From positions 1 through 64,000 of the forward strand of contig JBCDBO010000003.1 of assembly GCA_039183535.1 (NCBI GenBank): 64,000 nucleotides of DNA, in the 5' to 3' direction. The stretch comes from JBCAXA01 sp039183535 (GTDB lineage Bacteria; Pseudomonadota; Gammaproteobacteria; Steroidobacterales; Woeseiaceae). Of this stretch, positions 51,483 to 59,647 are shown one piece after another. The translations under genes and the position numbers were made by a program. Positions within the stretch are counted from its first letter, which is position 1; each line of letters begins with the position of its first letter. The notes under the pieces were generated by a model, which saw only the letters and a program-made list of their open reading frames with translations, ran no database searches and was not told the DNA's origin.

Positions 51483-53274
51483 CAACCCCGACGATCGTCC
51501 GAGCGGCAAGTCACTGCAGCCGCTGAGGGCCCTGTGGCCGTTCCTCGCCCCGTATCGAACGAGGTTAGCGCTGGCCGTTATCGTGTTAATCGTTGCCGCG
51601 GCCGCCATGTTGACGCTACCGGTCGCTGTGCAGTTCGTTATTGATGAAGGGTTCGGTTCCGATAACGCAGAACTCGTCAACCGGTACTTTGTTGGATTTT
51701 TTCTTGTCACCCTCGTATTTGGCCTGTTCGCAGCTTTGCGCTTCTACCTGGTCATATGGCTTGGCGAGCGGGTCGTGGCGGACATACGCAACGCAGTCTA
51801 TGCACGCATCATCGGCATGGATACAAGTTTTTTCGAGATTACGCGTACGGGTGAAGTCTTATCGCGTCTTACAACCGACACGACGCTAGTCCAGAGTATT
51901 TCAGGCGCCGGCCTGTCGATAGCATTACGCTCCACACTGACGCTCGTTGGCGCACTCGGGATGATGCTCTACACGAATCCGAAGCTGACGGCCTACATGC
52001 TCGTTTTTATGCCGATCATCATCGTGCCTCTGATCGTTGTGGGCCGACGTATTCGGCACCTCTCGAGTAGCGCGCAAGAAAAAATCGCCGACTCTAGTGC
52101 GTTGGCCGACGAGACCTTGAATGCTATTCAGACCGTACAAGCATTCACGCTCGAGGCGACCCAGACAGCCCGGTTTCGTGATCGAATCGATGCAAGCTTT
52201 GTCGCAGCCGTACGTCGGATTCAGGTACGTGCGTTATTGACCGCACTGGCTATTGTGCTGATTTTTGGTGCGATGACGTTTGTCCTTTGGATGGGTTCGC
52301 GTGCTGTTATGCAGGGTTCGCTAACGGCCGGTGAACTTAGTCGATTCGTGCTTTACGGTATGTTCGTCGGCGGCTCGGCCGCCTCGCTGTCCGAGCTTTG
52401 GGGGGAGATCATGCGCGCTGCTGGCGCTATGGACCGAATCGCCCAGCTGCTTTCGGTCGAGCCAGCGATCGCAGCGCCGGCCAATGCCGAGCCGCTACCA
52501 CAACCGATCCGTGGCCGGATCGACTATGAAAATGTGCTGTTTTTTTACCCATCGCGACCGGAAGCGGCAGCGCTCGATGCGTTTTCATTGTCGATTGATG
52601 CGGGTCAAACCGTAGCCTTCGTCGGTCCATCTGGCGCCGGAAAGAGCACGGCTTTCCAATTGCTGTTGCGATTTTTCGATCCACAGCAGGGCAGTATTTC
52701 GATCGATGGAATCAATATCGCGTCGCTCGACCCGCTGGCGCTTCGCCGCGCAATTGGGTTCGTGCCTCAAGAGACCGCCTTATTCGCAGAAAACGTCCGC
52801 GAAAATATTCGCTTTGGTCGACCGGGTGCGGACGACGATGCGGTCGAAGCGGCGGCGCGTGATGCTGCTGCCGATGAGTTCATCGATCGATTACCGGACC
52901 GGTATGCCACCTTTTTGGGTGAGCGCGGCCAACGACTCTCGGGCGGCCAACGGCAGCGCATTGCGATCGCACGCGCGTTTTTAAAGAACCCACCGATCCT
53001 TCTGCTCGATGAGGCAACCAGTTCGCTAGACGCGGCCAGCGAACGATTGGTTCAACAAGCGATGCAACAACTGAAGCGCGGTCGCACCACGTTGATCATT
53101 GCGCATCGGCTCGCAACGATTATGACCGCCGACAAAATCGTACTGATCGATAAAGGAAAAATCGTTGCGAGCGGCTCGCATGATGAGCTGCTGGTGCAAT
53201 CACCACTCTACGCACGGTTGGCTGAGCTGCAGTTTAACGACAATCCGTTGCACGGCAGAGACCCGCGTGGCTAG
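51475..53274 (+). CDS. MsbA-type ABC exporter (fused permease and ATPase)
   Basis: 599 residues. Six membrane helices fill about 20-310 (LALAVIVLIVAAAAMLTLPV, VGFFLVTLVFGLFAALRFYL). The ATPase follows: Walker A VAFVGPSGAGKSTAFQLLL, the Q-loop FVPQETALF, signature RLSGGQRQRIAIARAF, Walker B ILLLDEATSSLD and switch IAHRLA. It matches the homodimeric lipid/multidrug exporter group. Start GTG 51475, inside the end of the hydrolase gene. The likely cargo is a lipid or hydrophobic compound; MsbA itself cannot be claimed. Confidence 0.93.
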   Translation: MANNPDDRPSGKSLQPLRALWPFLAPYRTRLALAVIVLIVAAAAMLTLPVAVQFVIDEGFGSDNAELVNRYFVGFFLVTLVFGLFAALRFYLVIWLGERVVADIRNAVYARIIGMDTSFFEITRTGEVLSRLTTDTTLVQSISGAGLSIALRSTLTLVGALGMMLYTNPKLTAYMLVFMPIIIVPLIVVGRRIRHLSSSAQEKIADSSALADETLNAIQTVQAFTLEATQTARFRDRIDASFVAAVRRIQVRALLTALAIVLIFGAMTFVLWMGSRAVMQGSLTAGELSRFVLYGMFVGGSAASLSELWGEIMRAAGAMDRIAQLLSVEPAIAAPANAEPLPQPIRGRIDYENVLFFYPSRPEAAALDAFSLSIDAGQTVAFVGPSGAGKSTAFQLLLRFFDPQQGSISIDGINIASLDPLALRRAIGFVPQETALFAENVRENIRFGRPGADDDAVEAAARDAAADEFIDRLPDRYATFLGERGQRLSGGQRQRIAIARAFLKNPPILLLDEATSSLDAASERLVQQAMQQLKRGRTTLIIAHRLATIMTADKIVLIDKGKIVASGSHDELLVQSPLYARLAELQFNDNPLHGRDPRG

Positions 53275-53355
53275 TGGCAAACTGCCGACTGGCTCACAGA
53301 GACATTTGTGCAACGACGCTAGCGTATTGAGGTCATGCATTCGCGAGGCTTAGCC

Positions 53356-53550
53356 ATGCAAATTTCTAGACTCTTAACAGCCATCGTCTTTGCCGTACTG
53401 TCGACTGGTTGCGTATCAACGGCAATCGGTGTCACGACGGGTGTCGCCAAAGGAGCGGTCGGTGTCGCAGGCGCCACGGTGAAAACGACCGGTAAAGTCG
53501 TTGGCGCTGCAGTACCGGATAGCGACGAAGACGACGACGAGCGCGACTAA
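53356..53550 (+). CDS. Small lipoprotein, 64 aa
   Basis: A lipoprotein signal (LLTAIVFAVLSTGC, lipidated cysteine about residue 18) leads to a mature chain of about 47 residues. That chain is rich in glycine, valine and alanine (TAIGVTTGVAKGAVGVAGAT) and ends in an acidic tail (DSDEDDDERD). GAGG lies seven bases before ATG 53356, which I use in place of the upstream ATG 53335. It ends two bases before the SleB-like gene, so both are on one transcript. Function unknown. Confidence 0.7.
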   Translation: MQISRLLTAIVFAVLSTGCVSTAIGVTTGVAKGAVGVAGATVKTTGKVVGAAVPDSDEDDDERD

Positions 53551-53552
53551 GT

Positions 53553-53993
53553 ATGCGGCGCGGGCTGGTTGCACTGCTTTTGCTCGGCTCCGTGGTCAAT
53601 GCCGCTGCAATGACGAGCGACGAACAATGCCTAGCTACTGCCTTGTACTTCGAGGCGCGCGGTGAGTCACTGCAAGGCCAGCAAGCCATCGCCTCCGTAA
53701 TCTTCAACCGCGTCGCCGATGAGCGCTTTCCAGCGACCGTCTGCGCTGTCGTTAAAGACGGCGGCGAGGTACCGCCGTGCCAGTTCTCGTGGTGGTGCGA
53801 TGGACAAAGCGACCGACCCCGCGATACGGACAGTTTCGCGGTCATCACAGAGCGCGCGCGACGCTGGGTACGCAAGAGACCGCGCGACAATTCCAGAGGT
53901 GCGCTGTTCTTTCACGCAAGCCGGCAACCGGTTCCGTGGCGCCGGCCGCGGCAACGAACGGCAGCCGTCGGCGCACATATTTTCTATCGATAA
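53553..53993 (+). CDS. SleB/CwlJ-like cell-wall hydrolase
   Basis: 146 residues. Signal peptide about 1-19 (GLVALLLLGSVVNAAA). The hydrolase-2 domain shows the conserved glutamate in ALYFEARGESLQGQQAIASVIFNRV and the following CQFSWWCDG. Such enzymes cut glycan strands of the cell wall (lytic transglycosylase-like, after SleB of spores); in Proteobacteria they are usually small secreted hydrolases. It follows the small lipoprotein gene directly and converges on the dehydrogenase gene with five bases between. Confidence 0.88.
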   Translation: MRRGLVALLLLGSVVNAAAMTSDEQCLATALYFEARGESLQGQQAIASVIFNRVADERFPATVCAVVKDGGEVPPCQFSWWCDGQSDRPRDTDSFAVITERARRWVRKRPRDNSRGALFFHASRQPVPWRRPRQRTAAVGAHIFYR

Positions 53994-53998
53994 CGTCG

Positions 53999-54967
53999 TT
54001 AGTTGACGACGTGGCGCGGATGACCGGCGTGCCACGCCTCCAGTAGGTCGGTTAATTGGTCGGCCAGGCGTTGCATCGCTTCATCCGCCGCCCACGCGAT
54101 ATGCGGTGTTACGACAACGTTTGGTCGGTTAGCCAGCGCCAACAGCGGGTTCCGGCCACTAGGCGGTTCGCTCGACAGGACATCGATACCTAAACCACCG
54201 AGACGCCCGTCGCAAAGCGCCGTCGCAACCGCTTGCTCATCGAGTAAAGCGCCGCGGGCTGTGTTTAACAAGATCGCACCCCGCTTCATGCGGGCTAAGG
54301 CTTTGGCATCGATCAAACGTTCGGTTGCTGCCGTTAGAGGGCAGTGCAAACTAACAAAATCGGCGCTAGCAAGCAGTGTCGGTAGCGCCACAAACTCAAT
54401 GTCGGCGGCGCTGCGGTCCGGTCGCGGCGTCGCAACGATAACCCGCATACCGAACGCCTTGGCCAGCGCAGCGACGCCGCGAGCTAGCGATCCGAACCCA
54501 ACCAAGCCCATGGTCTTGCCGGCCAACGTGCGAATCGGCGCATCGAAGACACAGAATTGCTCGCTCGATTGCCACGTATCGCGCTGAATCGACTGCCGAT
54601 ACGCCGGTAACTGGCGGACCAAGGCGAGCAGCATTGCCAGCGTGTGCTCCGGTACGGAGTCATTCGCATAATTTCGAACATTGACAACGTCGACGCTACG
54701 TCGTCGCGCTGCCGCCGTATCAACGACATCAAATCCGGTGGCAGCAACGGCGATCAGCTGTAACGACGTGTTGTTATCTATCGTGGCGCGATCGATCGGT
54801 ACTTTGTTGGTAATCACGACATTGGCGTTCGCTACGCGGGGAGCCATATCGATGGATTGCGTCGCCGGCCACTCAACCCACTCGTGAGCAAACTGCGGAC
54901 GGCGAAAACGTACGGCGGGACCCAACGTGAGCCGGTCCAGAACAACGATACGTACCGGCAGATTCAC
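53999..54967 (-). CDS. D-2-hydroxyacid dehydrogenase
   Basis: 322 residues. NAD loop GLVGFGSLARGVAALAKAFG; catalytic residues are the arginine in NTARGALLDEQAVATAL, the glutamate in IDVLSSEPP and the histidine in VVTPHIAWA. Length and motifs fit glycerate/hydroxypyruvate-type members that interconvert 2-oxoacids and D-2-hydroxyacids. The true substrate cannot be read. It stands alone in the minus strand, with a 49-base gap to the GST gene. Confidence 0.92.
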   Translation of the reverse strand: MNLPVRIVVLDRLTLGPAVRFRRPQFAHEWVEWPATQSIDMAPRVANANVVITNKVPIDRATIDNNTSLQLIAVAATGFDVVDTAAARRRSVDVVNVRNYANDSVPEHTLAMLLALVRQLPAYRQSIQRDTWQSSEQFCVFDAPIRTLAGKTMGLVGFGSLARGVAALAKAFGMRVIVATPRPDRSAADIEFVALPTLLASADFVSLHCPLTAATERLIDAKALARMKRGAILLNTARGALLDEQAVATALCDGRLGGLGIDVLSSEPPSGRNPLLALANRPNVVVTPHIAWAADEAMQRLADQLTDLLEAWHAGHPRHVVN

Positions 54968-55016
54968 AGCTGGTCGCGTGGCGTCGCCTGACTGATCTGA
55001 GCGACGCTAACGCCGT

Positions 55017-55664
55017 TCACGCCGAAGCCTGATTGGCAAGTCGACCCAGTGCGTTGGTCGTCGCCGGTCGCTCGGATGCTGCTGCAAACCATTGCGCTAA
55101 CGCCTCATACGGCGACAAGTCGATGCTGAGATTGTCTTCGTGTAATAGGTAGGCCAAAACAACAATGTCGGCCAACGAATAGGTATCTCCACCGAAATAT
55201 GCGTGGTCGTTTAGCGCTGTATTCAGCACTGGAAGTTCCCGGCCGAGCTGCGCGATCGCGCCGGCAATCGCCTCGTCGTCGCCACTTTGACGGCGAAATA
55301 CGGGTTTTAAGTACTGCTCAAGATATAAGGTCCCGACAGCGCGACCGACGTGGTTTACAGCGAAGTCGGCCCACTGGTTTATACGCGCATCGCCGAGTGC
55401 CGAACCGGCCATCAGTGGATTACCAGCCAGCGCATCGACATACCGTGCGATCGCCAAGCTCTCGAAAACAGCGGCACCATCGTGCACCAACGCCGGTATC
55501 TTGCCGAGCGGATGGCGTTGCCGATGCAGATCGGATTTGTGCTCACCGCTCGCCGGGTCGAGCAAGACGAGCTCGTAGTCGATGCCGGACTCCTCCGCGG
55601 CCAATAACGCTTTCGACGCGTTGAACGTGACAATAGGAAAGCAATACAGAATCGGCGCACTCAT
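55017..55664 (-). CDS. Glutathione S-transferase
   Basis: 215 residues. The thioredoxin-like N-terminal domain starts with APILYCFPIVTFNASKALLAAEESG and contains the cis-proline segment GKIPALVHDG and the ESLAIARYVD glutathione-binding turn; the C-terminal domain is helical, with YSLADIVVLAYL. It has the plant-phi/theta-like layout of many bacterial GSTs; the first-domain catalytic residue is probably the serine or threonine near TFNASK. ATG 55664 overlaps the stop of the preceding NTF2-like gene (ATGA), which settles the start over GTG 55676. Confidence 0.9.
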   Translation of the reverse strand: MSAPILYCFPIVTFNASKALLAAEESGIDYELVLLDPASGEHKSDLHRQRHPLGKIPALVHDGAAVFESLAIARYVDALAGNPLMAGSALGDARINQWADFAVNHVGRAVGTLYLEQYLKPVFRRQSGDDEAIAGAIAQLGRELPVLNTALNDHAYFGGDTYSLADIVVLAYLLHEDNLSIDLSPYEALAQWFAAASERPATTNALGRLANQASA

Positions 55665-56161
55665 GGCTTGTTCCACGAAAAGCGGGGACGAAACTCCCGC
55701 GTTTGAATCTTCCAGCCTCGCTCGGTCAACCGATACTCATCGATGTAAACACCAATGGCGATCGGTCCATCGGTCGGCAACGGCCGGTCGTCGCTTGCAT
55801 CGCCGGTCGGTTCCTCGAAGACCATCGCGTAGACAATTCCGGTCGCGCTCGTCGCATCGAGCACCGTTACTTGCCGAGTCGCAACGAAGTGCTGCGAACG
55901 ACGTGTGCCTTTAGCCTCGCGAAGCCTGGCGGCGATCGCATCGCGGCCCTTGAACCGTGCTGTCGGTAAGACCATTTCTCCGTCAGGGGCAAAAACGGCG
56001 GCATAGCCTTCGGGATCGTATTGGTCGCGAGCGATGACATAGTCATCGACCAATTGCAGACACGCCGCCTCGATCGCTCGTTCTGCCGCTGAATCGAGTG
56101 CCCCGTCTGCATGACACGCGCCAATCGCGAATATGGCCAGTAATGGAAACAGTCGCTGCAT
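55661..56161 (-). CDS. SnoaL/NTF2-like lipoprotein
   Basis: 166 residues. A lipoprotein-type signal (LFPLLAIFAIGAC) leads to a domain of the SnoaL/nuclear-transport-factor-2 fold: ACLQLVDDYVIARDQYDPEGYAAVFAPDGEMV, then FKGRDAIAARLREA. Such folds bind small hydrophobic ligands or act as isomerases; catalytic residues cannot be picked out. It overlaps the GST gene by four bases and lies three bases from the S-formylglutathione hydrolase gene, so it is part of a glutathione-related operon of three genes. Confidence 0.8.
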   Translation of the reverse strand: MQRLFPLLAIFAIGACHADGALDSAAERAIEAACLQLVDDYVIARDQYDPEGYAAVFAPDGEMVLPTARFKGRDAIAARLREAKGTRRSQHFVATRQVTVLDATSATGIVYAMVFEEPTGDASDDRPLPTDGPIAIGVYIDEYRLTERGWKIQTREFRPRFSWNKP

Positions 56162-56164
56162 GAT

Positions 56165-57016
56165 TCAGACTCCGTCGTCTGTTTGAGTTAGCGCCGCCGC
56201 GTGGTGCCGTAAGTGTTCGTCAATAAAACTGGCGACAAAGAAGTAGCTGTGGGTGTAACCCGCGCGCATGCGCAGAGTCAGTGGTTGATTCGCCGCCCGA
56301 CAAGCTTCGATGAAGCGCTGTGGCTGTAATTGCTCGTCGAGAAACGGATCGGCCGATCCTTGATCGATCAAGATGTGTGCACCGGTGGCGGCTGCGCTAA
56401 CCGATGCAGTCGCGTCGTACGCTGCCCAGGTCCGACGGTTTTCGCCCAACAAATAAGCGAACGCCTTTTGCCCCCAAGGAACCGCGCTCGGGGCGACGAT
56501 CGGCGCAAAGGCGGATACGCTGACGAATCGTCTTGCATGGCGAAAATGGGTAATCAAGGCACCGTGACCACCCATCGAGTGCCCACTGATCCCAAGCCGG
56601 CTCGTATCCAGACCGAACTCGTTGGCAACCAGTGCCGGCAGCTCATCGCAGACGTATGTCCCCATTTGGTAATGAGTGGACCATGGCGCTTGCGTGGCGT
56701 CGACGTAGAACCCTGCGCCATGGCCAAAGTCCCAAGCACCATCGGGGTCGCTCGGAACGCTGTCACCGCGAGGGCTCGTGTCTGGCGCGACCAGCGCGAT
56801 GCCGAGCTCGGCGGCGGCGCGTTGCGCGCCGGCCTTGGTAACAAAATTCTGCTCGGTACACGTTAGCCCGGACAACCAAAACACGACCGGTGTCGTCGGC
56901 GACATGACTGGTGGTCGGTAAAGACCGAATCGCATCGGACACCGACAAGCCTCCGAGGCGTGCTCATAGACACCCTGTGTGCCACCAAAACACTGTTCTT
57001 CCGATATGATTTGCAC
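56165..57016 (-). CDS. fghA: S-formylglutathione hydrolase
   Basis: 283 residues. Hydrolyses S-formylglutathione to formate and glutathione, the last step of glutathione-dependent formaldehyde detoxification. The nucleophile is S147 in LGISGHSMGGHGAL; earlier landmarks are VFWLSGLTCTEQNF and DTSPRGD. The C-terminal histidine appears in YTHSYFFVASFI. The partner formaldehyde dehydrogenase is not in this window. First of three cotranscribed genes with the NTF2-like and GST genes. Confidence 0.95.
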   Translation of the reverse strand: MQIISEEQCFGGTQGVYEHASEACRCPMRFGLYRPPVMSPTTPVVFWLSGLTCTEQNFVTKAGAQRAAAELGIALVAPDTSPRGDSVPSDPDGAWDFGHGAGFYVDATQAPWSTHYQMGTYVCDELPALVANEFGLDTSRLGISGHSMGGHGALITHFRHARRFVSVSAFAPIVAPSAVPWGQKAFAYLLGENRRTWAAYDATASVSAAATGAHILIDQGSADPFLDEQLQPQRFIEACRAANQPLTLRMRAGYTHSYFFVASFIDEHLRHHAAALTQTDDGV

Positions 57017-57093
57017 GACTCGTCGAGCTCAGCTACTTATCCTTTACGGCAATGTAGCTGCGCGCCGTAGTCGAAACAACCGAGACGAAATGT

Positions 57094-57567
57094 ATGCCTA
57101 GCGAAAACGTGCCTGTCGTTATCGTTGACTACAACGAATCGCATCGCGAGGCGTTCGGCGCACTGAATTACCAGTGGATTACTAAGTACTTCGTTGTCGA
57201 AGCAGCCGATCGTGCGGCGCTTGACGATCCGGAAGCCACGATACTCGCACCCGGCGGCCGCATCCTTATTGCCGAAATCAATGCGCTAGCGGTAGGCACC
57301 TGTGCACTGCTGCGCAAGGACACCGCGACGCTGGAACTCGCCAAAATGGCGGTCGCTGAGAATCGACAAGGGCTTGGTATTGGACGCGCTTTGGGGCTTG
57401 CGGCAATAACGACTGCCCAGCAAATGCGCGCGACCCGCATCGTCCTGGAAAGCAATCGCCGGCTCGATGCAGCGCTGGCTTTGTATCGCTCGCTCGGCTT
57501 TGTGGAGATCGCAGCCGGCGACTCCGATTACACCCGCTGCGACATCCAAATGGAGAAGATGCTTTAA
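57094..57567 (+). CDS. GNAT-family N-acetyltransferase
   Basis: 157 residues. The acetyl-CoA loop is ENRQGLGIGRALGLAAI (R/Q-x-x-G-x-G), with the beta-strand ELAKMAVAENR ahead of it and a terminal segment YRSLGFVEI typical of GNAT. It acetylates an amine of unknown identity. It is divergent from fghA and converges on the DUF427 gene with a four-base overlap. Nothing in the context points to the substrate. Confidence 0.9.
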   Translation: MPSENVPVVIVDYNESHREAFGALNYQWITKYFVVEAADRAALDDPEATILAPGGRILIAEINALAVGTCALLRKDTATLELAKMAVAENRQGLGIGRALGLAAITTAQQMRATRIVLESNRRLDAALALYRSLGFVEIAAGDSDYTRCDIQMEKML

Positions 57568-57851
57568 CCGACTGCGACGCCTTTCCAGAAGGCGACGTAA
57601 TCGCGAATATTCTCCGCCGCGGACTTTGGCTCAGCGTAGTACCAGGCGGCATTCGCATTTCGCTGACCGGCAACGACGACATCGTAATAGCTTGCAGTGC
57701 CCTTCCAGCCACAAACGCTGGTATGGGTGCTCGGTTCAAGGTAGGCCTTATCAACGGAGTCGGCCGGAAAATAGTGATTGCCTTCTACGACGATCGTCGC
57801 GTCGCTACTGGCGATGACTTCGCCCTGCCAGGTGGCTTGTACAGTGCTCAT
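57564..57851 (-). CDS. DUF427 protein
   Basis: 95 residues, a single DUF427 domain: VQATWQGEVIASSDATIVVEGN at the start and YYDVVVAGQRNANAAWYYAEP in the middle. The family forms a small beta-rich dimer of unknown function and is common in bacteria. The gene ends inside the 3' end of the GNAT gene. The small membrane ORF lies four bases upstream, on the same strand. Confidence 0.88.
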   Translation of the reverse strand: MSTVQATWQGEVIASSDATIVVEGNHYFPADSVDKAYLEPSTHTSVCGWKGTASYYDVVVAGQRNANAAWYYAEPKSAAENIRDYVAFWKGVAVG

Positions 57852-57855
57852 CAGA

Positions 57856-57972
57856 CTAGGGCAGTGTCGCGGCAGCGCGGACGACGAATGCTAAAAGGAC
57901 GGATGCATAAATGGCACCGATGACCAGCATAGTGCGGTCTATTTCGGGCCGCGATTGACGGGCTGGCTTCAT
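57856..57972 (-). CDS. Small single-span membrane protein, 38 aa
   Basis: 38 residues: basic start MKPARQSRPEIDRTM, one membrane helix (about 15-31, LVIGAIYASVLLAFVV) and a short tail RAAATLP. The ribosome site reads CGAGGGGAG three bases before ATG 57972. The frame is open further upstream, but that part is not hydrophobic and has no good start. Upstream 88 bases away is the tail-sheath gene. Function unknown. The G-rich ribosome site is close to complementary to the C-rich loops of the structured RNA at 18956-19190 (nine of ten bases with one bulge). Confidence 0.6.
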   Translation of the reverse strand: MKPARQSRPEIDRTMLVIGAIYASVLLAFVVRAAATLP

Positions 57973-58060
57973 TGTCTCCCCTCGTTCACTGTTTACATCA
58001 CGTGGTTCACTCAATGGGTGCGGCGACGGCCGTATTAATCTCACGTCGTTGTGTTCGTCG

Positions 58061-59536
58061 TTAGGCATCGGAAAATGCCGCGCGCGTTATGCGCGTTCCA
58101 TCAGGGGTTTGCGTAACCGCCAACGTGATTGGGTCGTCAAATTCGCGTGGCTGAACGCGAACAAGAAAACTCGCCGACCCATCTTCCCAATGCGACGTTG
58201 CATTGGTGTGGGTATCGCAACGCACTCGGTACGGTTCGACGATCAAGTCAGCCCGTTCTAAACGCGCAAGAAACGCACCGACTTGGGTTGCCAGTTCGAG
58301 CCACGCCGTCGGGTCATCGTGGCGCAAGACTATCCAGCGAGTCGACTCTGCGATTGCGCGCTCGATCAGTAAAACCAAGCGTAGCGAATGCATTGAGCAA
58401 CGCCGCTCCAACTCGGGTACATACAGGCTCGCCGGATGGACGCCTAACGTTTGATCTCGGCGTGGTGCCAGTACGAAGACGCCAGCGTCCGCTAATATCG
58501 GCAAGGAACGCATTGATGCGCGCGGGTCCGGCACATAACGTCGCCCAATGCGGGTCTGGTCGGCATGGAACCCGAAGTCGCCGTAACCTTCCCGCTGGTA
58601 CCGAACGAGTGCTCCGAGTATCGCGCCACCGATTGGAACGCGCTGCGCACGGTCGCGGCGCTCAACGATGGGCGGCCAGTACTGAATCGACGGCAGGCGG
58701 CGGTTTTGCTGGTCGATTTGCGGCAACCGGGTCCGCGGTGATGGATCGATCAGTAACAGGGCGCGTCGCTTTTCGGTGTACTGCGCAGCCGCTGCTCGAA
58801 ACACGGCGCGGTTATCGTCGATATGACGACTCGGCGGCGCGTAGACGAAATCGACCTGTGTCAAACCATCGAGCGCGAACAAGCCTGTTCCTTCGGTCGG
58901 CGTGCCGATCAAGTCGTAATCGGTTAGCGCCAGACCGTCACTGCCTGGCTGGCTCACGACAACGATACGACCGGTGGTGGGCTGAACCGTCGCTAGATGA
59001 TCGGCCCGTACTGCACTGCAAACCTCGGCCAGTGACGACGATGCGAGCTCCGCGCCGATGTAATTCTCGTCCGTCTCATCGAGCGATAAGTCGCGATAAA
59101 ACTCCTGATCGACGATCCGGCCACCGACGGCTCGTTGCAACGTCAAGTGAAACGACAGCGAACCGTGCGGCGCGTCGATATCGGCGCGCAGCGTCTCGTC
59201 GCTGCCTGGGTAGCGCGAGCGCAAGCTCAATCCACCGTAAGCCGGCGGTAGGGTCAGCTTCGCTGCTCGAGCACCGTTCGTAATGCGCACGATAACAAGT
59301 TGTCCGCCACCCGCGGCAAAGAACTGCCGCACAGCATCAGGCAGCCAGGAGTCGGTCCAATCGCCACCAAACACACGGGCGAATTGCTGCAGTGAGGTAA
59401 TCGCCACCGGTTCATTCACCGGCCCGGTCTGAGTCCTGCCAAGCATGGCGACGACGGGCTGCCTGCGAAAAGCGATCGGCGTTTCGCTACCACCGAGCTC
59501 TGTGACGGTGATGCCAGCGTGTGATGTCGCTGCCAA
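58061..59536 (-). CDS. Phage tail sheath-like protein (orphan)
   Basis: 491 residues. The N-terminus reads GITVTELGGSETPIAFRRQP, VAMLGRTQTGPVNEPVAITSLQQFARVFGG, the usual opening of contractile tail sheath proteins. The middle holds DVSL-like turns (EFYRDLSLDETDENYIGAEL), and the C-terminal domain reads RRCSMHSLRLVLLIERAIAE with TRWIVLRHDDPTAWLELATQ. Sheath subunits polymerise round the tube of phage tails, tailocins and Type VI-like injectors. No tube, baseplate, ATPase or lysis gene is in the window. The flanking genes are metabolic. It is either a relic or a lone sheath with another use. Confidence 0.88.
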   Translation of the reverse strand: MAATSHAGITVTELGGSETPIAFRRQPVVAMLGRTQTGPVNEPVAITSLQQFARVFGGDWTDSWLPDAVRQFFAAGGGQLVIVRITNGARAAKLTLPPAYGGLSLRSRYPGSDETLRADIDAPHGSLSFHLTLQRAVGGRIVDQEFYRDLSLDETDENYIGAELASSSLAEVCSAVRADHLATVQPTTGRIVVVSQPGSDGLALTDYDLIGTPTEGTGLFALDGLTQVDFVYAPPSRHIDDNRAVFRAAAAQYTEKRRALLLIDPSPRTRLPQIDQQNRRLPSIQYWPPIVERRDRAQRVPIGGAILGALVRYQREGYGDFGFHADQTRIGRRYVPDPRASMRSLPILADAGVFVLAPRRDQTLGVHPASLYVPELERRCSMHSLRLVLLIERAIAESTRWIVLRHDDPTAWLELATQVGAFLARLERADLIVEPYRVRCDTHTNATSHWEDGSASFLVRVQPREFDDPITLAVTQTPDGTRITRAAFSDA

Positions 59537-59647
59537 CTTAATACCTAACTAAAACAATTAGATGTGCGACTAGTCTAGCGTGCCTTATTAAAAATAATCA
59601 ACAAATACCATGCTAAGTTTGTGCGCTTTACCGTGTGAGGCACTCGG

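Noticed and set aside
58129..59283. A 384-codon plus-strand frame opposite the tail-sheath gene
   Set aside because: It is Arg/Ser-rich without domain, while the minus-strand frame keeps both sheath signatures.
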